Source of the DNA: Zygnema circumcarinatum
Lineage: Eukaryota > Streptophyta > Zygnematophyceae > Zygnematales > Zygnemataceae
DNA: 51,993 nt
Reading direction: 5' to 3'
NCBI GenBank assembly: GCA_037447605.1
Contig: CM074822.1
Location: 627,767 to 679,759, forward strand
Under the pieces are notes generated by a model, which was not told the DNA's origin, did no database searches, and saw nothing but the letters and a program-made list of their open reading frames with translations. Positions 36,300 through 47,600 of the stretch are shown piece by piece. The first letter of the stretch is position 1, and every line of letters begins with the position of its first letter. Made by a program: the position numbers and the translations under genes.

Positions 36300-39200
36300 A
36301 TGGTTGCCGCCGCCTTGCCCTCCCTTCCCCTTCCCTCTCCCAAGCTCCTCCAAGAGGAGGCCCTCTCTCTCCCGCCCCCACTCACACCTCTCATCGCCTC
36401 TCTCCCTCCTCTATGCACCTCCGACGAATCTCGATGGCGAGCCATAGAATTCGGAAACCCCAAAAGCCTCTCCTTCCAAGTCCTCCTCTTCGACCTCCTC
36501 CAGCATCAGCTCTGCTCTCCCTGGCAAGACATTCCCCTCCATGAAGGAAGCGGTTTCTTCAACTTCATCTGCACAGCTCCCCGAGAGAGCACTGAGCCTC
36601 TGGAGGCAGCCGAGGGAGAGTGCTTCCACCCTCTGCGTGTGAAGATCAGAAACGGGAAGCCATGGCGGTTCTCTCAACCCTCCCCATGGACCCTCGGCAT
36701 GCTCCCCCAGACATGGGCTCATGCAGACCATCCATCTCAAGACTCCCCAGGAATCCCTTTCGATGGAAAACCCATCGAAGTAGTGGAGATTGGATCGAGG
36801 AAGGCGAGTTTGGGGGAAGTGTATCCCGTGAAGCCTTTGGCTTCTTTTGCAGTGATAGAGGATGCGGCGGTACTTTCTTGGAAGGTGGTGGCGATGGATG
36901 CGCGGGATGAGAGGGCGAGCAAGCTTGAAGATGTGGGCGACCTTCAGAGGGACATGCCGGGAGTGCTGGAAGGGGTCAGGGACTGGCTGAGGACCATGTA
37001 CTGCTCGGGCCCAGGTGGGTCAGACTACCCCTCTCTCTCTCCCTCTCAATCCCTCTCTCTGTCTCTCAATCTCTCACACTCTCTGTCTCTCTCTTTTTCT
37101 CCCTCTCTCTCTATCTCTAAATCTCTCACTCTCTCTTTCTCTCCCACTGTTGCTCTCTTTCTCTCTCTTTATCAATCTCTCCCTCTCTGTGTCTCTCTGC
37201 TTCTCTCTCTGTCTCTTTCTCTCCTTCTCTTTCTGTTTCTCTTTAAAGTTAGCTTTACTTCATTTGTTTTCTATTTGTTATCGTTTTATGAAGTCTTCGC
37301 TGCTACTCATGGGAATTGGAACCGTCCTTCAAAAAACTGTTAGCTACTGCGCCTGGGCTTTGGATGTGTCGGTTTCGCTTTCCCCTGAAAACGAAAAAAA
37401 AAAAAAAAGCTGTCCTCCTACATCTGTTTTCAAGATACAGATCCAAAGTGAAACCGTAACTGAGCCTATTTCTATGTTAAAATGTCCTGAAATCCGTGCA
37501 GGCGATCTACCGAACGCATTTGGGTTCAACGAAAGGCCGCTCGGGAAGCACGTGACTGTGCAAACTGTGGCCCACGTGCATGCCACGTGGCAGCTCCTGC
37601 ATGAAGATCTGATCAAGGAACCTCCTGCAATTGCAACTCATTTTCCATTGCAGATGCAGCTCCTTGAACCGCCGGAGAATACGAGGCAGCTCTTGAAGAC
37701 TTCTTCCAAATTGGAGGCCTCTTTTGCTTCTCTTGAACCCAAAATTTTTCTTAGAAACGTGTCTCCCAGTGATGGAGAGTCTTTGGATGGAGGGAGTGTG
37801 GACGGAGAGAGTGGTGAATTTTCAAGCTCGGTCTCCTCTACTCCTGATGCAAGCAGCAACTGTGGGGACTCCCTTACTGAAGAAACTCCCTTAAGTAAGA
37901 AGAAGGGAGGAGGGTTTCTGCGGTTCTTGAGGGAAAAAGTGAAGTTGCCGACGATACCTTCTCCAGAAGGAGGCCTATTTTTCCTGAAATCGAGTCCTCG
38001 CAGCTCGGAGATGGAGTACTTATCATCGGAAAGTAGTGGGGGAGAGAGTGCAGGTTTGAGTCCCTCTCCCTCTCCCTCTCCCTCTCCCTCTCCGGGACAG
38101 CAAATAGTGAACAAGCCATTGTTGGGAACTATTGAGGAGGTGACATCTGGCAAGATACCGGAAGCATCGCAGGAGAAAGGGAGTGCAGAAGATGAAGATA
38201 TTCCTCTGAGTTGGCCGCCCACGCCTGTAAGTGACAGAGAAATATGCGCCTCTCCTATGTTTGAAAAGGAACGGTTTGCGAAGGGAAGGGTCCGACCTAC
38301 CTCGGTTGTCGAACAGCCTCTCAAGGTGGAAACTCAGTCTCCCGAAGTGGGCTCTCAGCTTCTGCAGGAAAGGGATGATGATGGTTTTGAGAGCAATAGA
38401 TTTGATGTGAAAGGAAATGATGAGACGTTGGTGCAAGATGGTGCCATTCAGTTGCAGCAAGTTGAAGAAGGTGGTAAGGCTGAGGAAGGATTAAGGCATA
38501 GAGAGCCGTCAGGTCATCAGAAGCTAAGAAAGAGTTGGTCTAGCAATGCGATTTATGTGGGGAAGACGGAGATTTCAGAAGCACTGTTGGAAGTGGGTGA
38601 CGAGAGATGGAGGCGCGTTGTGGCAGAAGACAGTGTATGGAGAAATTCTCATCCTCCGCGAGATGTACGGGGGGAGAGGCCCATCAGCGAATTACCGTAC
38701 AGAACCCCGAAGGCATTTCAGGGCCTTCCAGGGAAAGATTTCAGGAGAGAAGAAGTTTCAGAGCATAGACTTCCCCGCAGGAGTTCCACAGAATATGCAG
38801 CAGAGGAGGCAACACCCGGCCGGGGACAGCCGTGGGAACTCAGACGCTCCTCTACCTATCACGTGCCATTGAAGGATGAAGATTCTATGTCTCCGAGTTT
38901 TGGAAAGTCAGCATATCAGGGAGGGAGGGAGTCTCCACAAACATTGAGAAGTTTTGAAGCTCGGCCGCATAACATGAGCCCTCGCGAAGGTTTCAGGAGC
39001 AGCATGATCTCAGACGACCTTGGAAAGGGAAGGAGCATGGAGAGGGTCCACATTCAAGTTCAATCAGAGAGCAAACCTCGTCAACTGGGAAGGCTCCCTC
39101 CGTGCAGTCCAAACTCCTTGGAGTACAGAAACTTCAGCGACTTTCAGAGAGAGAGAAGAGAAGACATTTACCTCGGCTCCTCTATTGCATTGAGCAGAGC

Positions 39201-39489
39201 AAGGCTGGAGGAGAGGCGAGAGGTGAGAGAGTTAACTCGAAGCCGAAGTGCAAATGGGAGGGCGGAAGAGAGGAAGAGGACCCTGGTCAGTGCGCCGCGT
39301 GAGCTGATGCCTGCAGGAGAGAGAACAGAAAAGACTCTCTGGGAAGAAGCCTTGCAGCAATACTCGCAGGAGAGAGAGAGAGAGAAAGTGAGAGAGAGGA
39401 GGGAGAGCGAGAGAGACAGAGACTGCAGGAGGGCTCCTAGATACCCTCAAACAGGGCTGCCAAGGAGGTGCCCGGAGCCAAAGAGATGA
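36300..39489 (+). CDS. Divergent family I inorganic pyrophosphatase domain fused to a long disordered tail
   Basis: Exons 36300-37014 and 37502-39489 give 900 aa. Residues about 70-275 follow family I soluble pyrophosphatase: PWQDIPL, FFNFICTAP, GMLPQTW (134-139), PIEVVEIG, VKPLASFAVIEDAA, WKVVAMDARDERASKLEDVGD, a PG..EGVRDWLR helix, then NAFGFNERPLGKHV across the intron. The signature DxDPxD reads D155-G-K157-P-I-E160. The expected catalytic Glu/Lys in the VVEIPR..AKLEI part, the NYG tyrosine and the DWK aspartate are also replaced, so hydrolysis of pyrophosphate is unlikely. Residues about 276-900 are Ser/Glu/Arg-rich, with an SPSPSP run (microsatellite-encoded) and an EREREK segment near the end; I recognise no domain. 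The N-terminal 45 residues are Pro/Leu/Ser-rich, possibly a transit peptide. Homology of the domain is firm; the function is unknown. Confidence 0.85.
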
Positions 39490-39716
39490 CGTGGCGTGAC
39501 GTGGACCAATCAAGACTTGTCACGTGGTGAACTGCTGACATGGACCAATATAATTGATTGGTGTAGACAGTTTGAAATAGGGCTGGAAAGGAGGAAGTGA
39601 AGTGAAGTGAATAAGGGGTCCTAATAGGGGTGACAAGGAGGAGGCTCGAGCCATGAGGTGACGTGGCGTGACATGGACCAATCAAAACTTGACAGGTGGC
39701 TTCAGTGCTGACGTGG
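39453..39716 (+). repeat. 172-bp direct repeat covering the 3' end of the pyrophosphatase-like CDS
   Basis: The segment from the last 12 codons through the stop (AGGGCTGCCAAGGAGGTGCC, then GATGACGTGGCGTGAC and GGACCAATCA) reappears, diverged, 172 bp downstream (GGGGTGACAAGGAGG, then GTGACGTGGCGTGAC and GGACCAATCA). Each copy holds ACGTGG boxes plus a CCAATCA box. Confidence 0.8.
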
Positions 39717-40445
39717 CACTATATACTGTATTGGCCCAAAATTTACGGGACACTTGCCGATTGGCCGAGCCGGCTCGAGTTTAATTTGCTAACCCTTTCT
39801 ATGTACTAGTTTGGCGTTTGACATAACTTACGGAACTGCACGAAACTGTACGGTATGATGTACGGTGTCGACATATTGTACAGGCGGATCGATTCGACGC
39901 AGTTCCGATCGGATCCGTTTAACTGGTTTAGACATATAGCTAGTTCGTGGTGGAATGGGTCGTAGTAGGATCGATAGGAGGGAATGTTTGGGTTGAAGCT
40001 ACACTCAAAATTTGAGTTTTTTTTCCCCAAGAGGCTTTGGGGTTGCTGTGAAGGTTGGGGCCATGAACGAGCATGTTTTTGGGAACTTGGGAGGAACGTA
40101 GCAACTAGACTTGGGAAGCATAAGGTGGTGTTGATGAAGCGACAAGGTTTGGGGTTGGGATGATGTGTTCATTACTTCTTTAAACACGGCAAGGACGCGG
40201 CAGACAACCAGTAGGGCATGAGAACAATGTTCCTCATACATGGTCAAGCTGGACAAAGCTGGTTTTCACAAGTTGAGATACGGGCAATGTCGTGTTCAAC
40301 ACTTTCTTGCAATACAAGGATTCACGAATTATGCCTTGAAGTGTGTTATTTTCTCAAGTATGTGCGCAATTTCTTCCTTATGCATGTGTATGCGCGCATG
40401 TCTGAATCGTCAGTCGTCCAAGGCCAATTCGCCACGTGTAGACAA
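39717..40445. other. Intergenic stretch, nothing recognised
   Basis: About 730 bp with no homologous exon on either strand and no repeat array. It has a few GTACGG words near 39845-39875 and a T-run at 40016-40024. Confidence 0.4.
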
Positions 40446-41032
40446 TTGCGCACGTCGGACCAACCATTGGATCAAGCATTGGAATGGTTTGCCGACCGTT
40501 TGGATTCAATGGTTGGCAAACATTGGGGCCAATGGTTGCAACTATTCAATGGCGGAAAAGTCAACCAATGGTTGGAACGGAGCACCCAACCACTGCTAAT
40601 GGCTGAAGTCATTGAATTCAATGGGTGGTTGCTAATAGTCCGAGCCATTCGTTGGGACCTAGTCAGGATGAAATCGGTTTTTTTTTTCTTTCCCAAACAT
40701 TATACGAAATAACTTTGTCATGAAGACTGTCTATTTTAACATTTCAAAACATTGCCAATGATTGTCAACCATTTTAACGGTTCCAAACATTGGCGAAGGA
40801 CCCAACCAACCATGGCCGATCATTGCCAATGGTTGGAACCATTGGATCTCAGTGGTTGCCAACCATTGCTACTGGTTGCCATCCATTGATGTCGGACCAA
40901 GCCAGCCATTGCTAATGGTTGCAACCATTAATTGTCAATGGCTGCCAACCATTGTAATGGCTATAACCCATTGCCAACCATTGCCAACCATTGCAAACCA
41001 ATGGTTGGCCAATGCTTAACGATCCAATGGTC
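40446..41032. repeat. CCATTGG/CCAATGG array upstream of the GCKR-like gene
   Basis: Nearly 600 bp with AACCATTGG, CCAATGGTTG and TTGCCAACC words in both orientations, broken by about 70 bp of unrelated sequence at 40670-40745. It ends about 660 bp before the GCKR-like start codon. Confidence 0.85.
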
Positions 41033-41249
41033 CGACCCCTGCAAAATTGTAGGGATTTCAGGTATTGACAGTGCCAGATATCATGATTCTGAATACATTC
41101 AAAACAGTTACAGCCATCAGAAGTGAGCAGAATTGGTTCAAGTTGAACTGACAACTGGTGCTTGAGTGGTACTCAAGAAGCGCCACAAATTTCCGGTGCT
41201 CGGCCCTGCAAACTTCACCACAAAGTGTGAAGTGAAGGTGCAGCAAACG

Positions 41250-41690
41250 GTGAGGAGAGGGTGGGAAGAAGGAAAGGATGGAGGGGGTGATGAGAGGAAG
41301 GAGGGGGGGAGGCTGTGGGGTGAGAGAGGGAGGGAATGTGGTCGGGAAGGTGGGAAAGAGGGTGGGATCTACGGGGGGAAGGGAGGGAGGGAGGGAGGGA
41401 GGGAGGGAGGGTAAGGGACGAAGGGAGGGAGATAGAAGAGAGTGGAGGGAGTGGGATACGATAGTTTCTCCCTCAGCGGGAGACAAGGGAGAGCGGGAGA
41501 GGGAGTGGGAAAGAGAGAGAGAAACAGACCCACGTGTATTTACTTTCGCCTAATGACAATTCGCCACGTGTACAAAATTGCTTACGTGGCGAGTAATGGA
41601 TTGGCCAATGTTTTCCAGAAAAGGCGTTGTAGCAGAAAGGCAAAAAAACATCCCATAGCCATTGTAGGGCTCCTCGTGCATTCAGACAGC
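41250..41690 (+). promoter_or_regulatory. GGGA tract and ACGTG boxes upstream of the GCKR-like gene
   Basis: GGGA/GGAG-rich sequence runs from 41250 to 41460. It is followed by CCACGTGTA (41532), CCACGTGTAC (41563), TACGTGGCG (41584) and GGCCAATG (41602), all within about 160 bp of the ATG at 41692. This ACGT-core plus CCAAT arrangement suggests a promoter; no TATA box is evident. Confidence 0.45.
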
Positions 41691-41691
41691 C

Positions 41692-44454
41692 ATGGCTGCC
41701 GGCAAGGGGAAGACGGAGGGCGGGATGAAGCCCATCACGGAGCGAGTGAACGACATGGCGGAAGAGATCGATGTTGCCTCTCCGGCAGGCATTGTTCGCA
41801 TTCTGAGAGCATGCGATGGACAGCTGTTCTGCGGATATGGAGGCTATCCCGGAATGCTGGATGCGGAGGTCAGTTTTGCTAAGTCTTGTGAATAATGGGC
41901 GAGGATTTACAGGATTAGGGTGAAAATTAGGTTAGAGATGAATGCCGGGAGCTCAAGTTTTAAGGCTATGATTAGGGATAGGGTTAGGATTAGGGTTAGG
42001 GCTTGGGTTAGGGTTAGGATTAGGATCAAGGTTAGGGTTAGGATTAGGATTAAGGTTAGGGTTAGGTTTAGAGTAAGGGTTAGAGTCAGCTTATGAATGG
42101 AGCAGAGCTTAATAAAGCAGGCATCGTCAATTCAGGTTCGTGGGATTGTGGTGAATAATCTGCACTGAATGACGTCAAGTGTGCTCCGTTTTGAACGCAT
42201 GCAATGCAGGTTGAAGAAGTTGTGGAGGCGGTCACAGATGTCGCCGCGGAATTTTTATCTTCTTCTCAGGTGATCTTTGTTTGGAAACTCATTAAGGTTT
42301 TACTTTGGAGGGTTAGAACTGATTCTATTCATCCAGAAGGCAAGCTCGTCTACACAGTGATACTGACTTGCTGTCCGTCGAAATACACGTCAGAAAATCA
42401 GGAAGTTTTCACATTCTATTGTAGTTTCATTCGTTCTTCTGAGCAATGCCATGCTCTCTTCACAGTAGCATCACTCTAAACAGAATGAAGACCCTCAACA
42501 TTCACTTGCTCGACCGATCCCCATTTCCAAAGTATTCTTACCCAAACTCTTCCAAAGCGTGATGCAGTTCTCGTTCTTTCGGCTGTCTCCCTTCTCCCTT
42601 CTCCTCTCATCTCTCTCCCTCTCTCCCTTCTTCTTGTTTCAATTCTAGATTTAGAAGTTTGCAAGCTGTTGAGCAGTCGATTGCACTAGTTCGTGAGAAT
42701 GATATGAGACATATCCTCACTTCTGCCTACTATCGTGAGGGCGATCTGAGCAGGATAGCTGTATAGTCCTGGCCGGGGCAGGAACAAGCGGTCGTCTCGC
42801 TTTCCTTGCAGCCCTCTCCCTCAACAACCTCCTGCTTCAATATGGGCATCCTCCCTGCTTCCACGCCCTCATTGCCGGGGGCGAAAAGGCCCTCCTTCAG
42901 GTAACTACTTAAAGCTTCCTTCGTCATCTGACAAAAAATGCAACACGTTGTTGGATTGTCTGTGTTCCATCCCCATAGTTTGCACAGATTGGCACATTCT
43001 CGCTTATAGACTTATGTGAATTCTGAAGTTTGGCTTAGTTCAGGCCCAGGAGGGGGCCGAGGATGATCCGGAAACTGCAGTAGAAGACTTGGAAGCTGTT
43101 GAAAAGGCTGGGACTCCTGCCAGCAAGCTATTGCGACGATTTCTCTATGTATGTTCTGCTTACCTTCCCCCATGATTCATACTGTGATAATGTAACGCCA
43201 TTCTGTACTTCATTGCCATTAACATTGCCATCAATTGCATTATTACTTGCGTTACATTACATTACATGATCGCTGAGTTGACATGAGTGGCTCCCTCTCT
43301 CTCTCTCCCTTTCTCTCTCTCTCTCTCTCTCTCTCGCTCTGTGGTCAGGTTGGCATCAGCTGCGGCTTGAGTGCGACCTATGTGGCAGCACAACTTCAGG
43401 TCCGTTTGTTCCGTTCCGTTTGGAAGCAATTGTACTGACTGTTCCTCTCTTTGCTCTCTTCTATGCTCTGTTTTCCTGCGTGTCAACGTGTCTATTTGTC
43501 TGAAAGAAACCCTAATTTTGGACTCTGTCATGCCATCTCCCCACTCAAAGAGTAGGCTTCATCTAACTCTCTCTCCCTTCAACAAGGTGCCCTAAAGATA
43601 ATTTCAGAAGGGAAGCTGGCAGGAATTAGAAGTCTGAAGCTCTGAGAACTTGGAAAATTTCATTATCATTGTTCTTTCATTATCATTGTTCTTTCGGACC
43701 TGTTTATGCAACACAGTGCCTCAGAATCCTACTCAAAGAATTGCTCAATGTTCTCTTGTTTTGAAACCTCTGCTTGTTCTTCCACTGTTTCCATCTCTCA
43801 CCTTTCTTCGCTCTCATCTCGACTTTATAAAAAACTTTTAGTGAACTTTTGAACGAATTTAACTTGAAATCTACCACTTATTTCATCCTTATTGTATGAC
43901 CTAATTTCAACTTTGTTTCATGTTATCTTGCAGTATGCAATGGCTCGATCTCATTTTGCAACAGTGCTGATAGGTTTCAACCCCATTTCCATGGCACGGA
44001 AAACGAAGGTATGGGCAGTTCAACGGAACTGTGACCCTTACTGCACCATTCTATGCACCTTCTCAAGTGATACAACGATAAAAAAATATTGAAATTATTA
44101 TAAAAATATTGCGATGCAGATTATTTCATGCTCTTTCATGTTCTTTGCTGTTGTGCTTTTTGAATGACAGGTGGCGAACTTTGGAAATAATTTTTCAGAA
44201 ATAGCCCACGAGCTGCAGCGCAAATCAAAGATTTTGTCTGCTAGTGCTTTTCGCCATTTTGTAATAACACCAGTGGTTGGCCCGGTAGGCTTCTGCTGCT
44301 GCTTTGACCTAATTCTGAGATCAAGTGACTTTATCGAATGGGTTACCAGCTTTATCAACTGCTAGAAGAGGAGGAAAGCTTGTAGCATAGTTTTATGTTC
44401 CCTGAGAGAGAGTGAGAGATTGAGAGAGAGAGAGAGATTGAGAGAGAGAGAGAG

Positions 44455-44506
<52 letters not shown>

Positions 44507-44581
44507 CAACCTTTCTGTGAATGACTTTACCAAATGCTTCATTGACTTCGAATGTTTAACTTGAAGGAGGAGAGAAGCTGC

Positions 44582-44641
<60 letters not shown>

Positions 44642-47600
44642 AGTAGCAGTAGTTGTAGGAAAATTTTAATTCTGAATTCAGTCCTATGCATGCAGGAGGC
44701 AATTTGCGGGTCCTCCCGACTGAAAGGAGGGACCGCCACGAAAATTTTGCTCGAAATTATTTTTGCGAGGGCAATTGCAAGAGTTTTGAAGCTGCCCGTC
44801 TTGGGAACAGGTGTGAAGTAAAGCTTCCTCCCCTCTTTAACACGAAGGTGCTTGTTGGGGTTTTCTTTATTCGCTAAAATCTGTAAGGACTGTACATTTA
44901 TGATTTGATTCATAGAGGTGAAAAAAATAGCCAAAATTTAGGGGGCCTATACCAATCACAATTCTCTTGGAAAGCTGAAAAACTGAAGACTTAGCTAATT
45001 TGGGCAAGTTTTTTGTCAGTTTTTTGACATCTACGGAAGGGGATTTTTTCTATTTGTGACTGTAACAGTTCCATGCAACCCTTCTCCAAGGGCTAATGCT
45101 GCTGATGTCAGCAACGGTGCTAACCATGGAACTGCACACAGTTTCGTGAATTCCGTACAAATGAAGGAGAGGGAATCGGGGGTTTTGTCGTATATGCGAG
45201 CCATTTCAGCTTATGAAGGGACATATCGAGCTGTCTACAACTGTGGGGAGAATCTGGCGGTGAGTTTCTTAAGAGCAATTACAGATTCTAATCTAATAAT
45301 CTAATAAGTTATTATCTAATAATCTAATAATCTACTATTCTAGTAATCTTCTAATCTAATGATCGCCTACTCTAATAATCTTCTAATCTCATAATTTCTA
45401 TCGCGTAATCTTCTAATCTAAGAATCTTGTAACGTGAAGATTCAGATTAGAAGTGCTTGGGATATGTATTGGCTTGAGAATGTATGAATCGCTGAATTTA
45501 AGGTGTTGAATAAACAGTAATTTTCTCTGCTTCCTATGTAACCTGCTAAGCAGGTTCAAATGTATACACGTGACACTCTCATCTCGCCTTATCCTTCGGG
45601 GCCTCTCCCTCCCTCTCTCTCTGTCTCTCTCTCCCTCCCTTTCTCTCGCTCTCCCTCTCTCCCTCCCTCCAATTCCTTGTTCCATCTGATCAGCCACCAA
45701 CGAGAGCATGTGTTTTCTTCCTTCATTTTGAAGAGATATTGGTCACTGAATAACATCGAATTTGCGCTTATTGATTTGCAGGACCTCATAAAGATGACAG
45801 GTAACAGTCTGCAACACGGCGGAAAAATATACTATGCAGGTGCAGGGTTTGGAGGCTTGCTGGGTATACTTGGTGAGTTTTCTCTGTTATAAAAAATAAC
45901 TATGTATATAATATTACATAATATCGACAGTAATCAAAGAAGAAGAAGTCAAAGCACACCTTTCCTTTTGAAGTTCTTTTTTGGGCCTGAACATTCCTCT
46001 ACTCCAAACTTTCTGAATCGCAGAAATATTGGAAAAAGTACTACCGATCAACTTTATTCAATTTCAGTTTCAATTTCAGTTTCAGTTTCAGTTTCAGTTT
46101 CATTTTCAGTGTCAGTCACGAAATCTGTTGGCTCCTTTCCCATACCCCTCATTCTATATACAAACCATGCAGCTTTTTGAAGAAGACTTTCATAGAAAAA
46201 AGTTCTCAGTTTCATAAGATCGATTCCAATTCACTAAAACATTACCTTTTTTCATGCAGATGCATCCGAACAACCCCCCACATTTGGAGCAATGTCTGAA
46301 GACTTTCAAGCCTTTGTAGTGGGGGGTTGGCCTGCTCTCAATAGCACTGCATCTATCAAAGCAGGAAAGGGAGATAAAAGTAAAGTGAATCTGCTTCACC
46401 AAGGGGAAGAAACCCTAATTTCTTCTTCTTCTTCTGCCCCTGCAAGTTCGGAGGATATAGAAGATAGTGATGCTGAATGGGAAGCAGGAGAGCAGGCCAT
46501 TGAGAAATCAGAGAGTGGGAGGGGGGAAGGTGAGGGAGAGGAAGGGTGCAATGGAGGCGAGGGAGGAGAGAGAGAGGGAGGACTTTTTGAGAGCGTTACT
46601 ATGGAGATTTTTATCAACAAAGTGTTACCGAAGGCGAGGTACAGTTCTCTCTCCTTTTGCTTCTGCTAGCTAGATGACTTGGATTGGCAAGAAAACATGC
46701 TGAAGACTTCAACTGAAACTGAAACTAAACCAAAAAACATGGAACTTCATTGGAAACTGAAACGGGAAGCAGTAAAGCATGCTGAGAATCCAACGGAAAC
46801 TGAAACTAAACCAGAAAACATGGAACTTCATTGGAAACTGAAACGGGAAGCAGTAAAGCATGCTGACAATTCAACGGAAACTGAAACTAAACCAGAAAAC
46901 ATGGAACTTCATTGGAAACTGAAACGGGAAGCAGTTCAGTAAAGCATGCTGAAAATTCAACGGAAACTAAACTAGAAGCTCTCACTCCTGCAGACACGTG
47001 GACACTCTCATTATCGTGGAGAGCTCACAATCGAACCACCCTCTACCTCCCTCTCTCCTCTCTGCCATCACCGAGAAGAGGAAACGTGGAGGTTTGCAAG
47101 TGGCCCTAATTGACTTTAACTATGAGCCTCACGATCGCATAATATGCTCTTATTTTGAGAGTCTGGAAAAGCCAAGAAAAAGCCACGTGTCACATTCTGA
47201 AGCCTTCAACGGAGCACGGAAGACATGGAGCAGCGAACTCCTCTCTGCTTCAGTTGTAGACCTTTACATCTGCATAGAACTGCCTGCCGTTGCAGCTGCT
47301 CCGTTAATCCAAGGAGCAGATTTCTTTTGGGAGTTGGCTATCAAATATACCCTAAATGCTGTCAGTACGGGAGCTCATATTCTAGCCGGAAAAGTATACC
47401 GATCATTGATGGTCGATTTGAGAGTAAGCAATGTGAAGTTATATCATCGAGCTATCTCCATTGTCTCGAGCATAACAGGAGTTTCAACGGAAAGGGCAAC
47501 TGAAGTCCTATTGGAAGCAATCTATGGGAAAGGAGAGAGTGGTGAAAGAGGCTCGGAGGTGCTCCTATTGAGGCCTGTGAAGGAACATGTATTGGCTGCA

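Noticed and set aside
42649-42770. Possible extra GCKR-like exon with a strong pyrimidine tract before 42649 ([18 protein letters not shown])
   Set aside because: Its phase does not fit the exon 2 donor, it runs to a stop, and homologues join exon 2 directly to the GTSGR exon at 42754.
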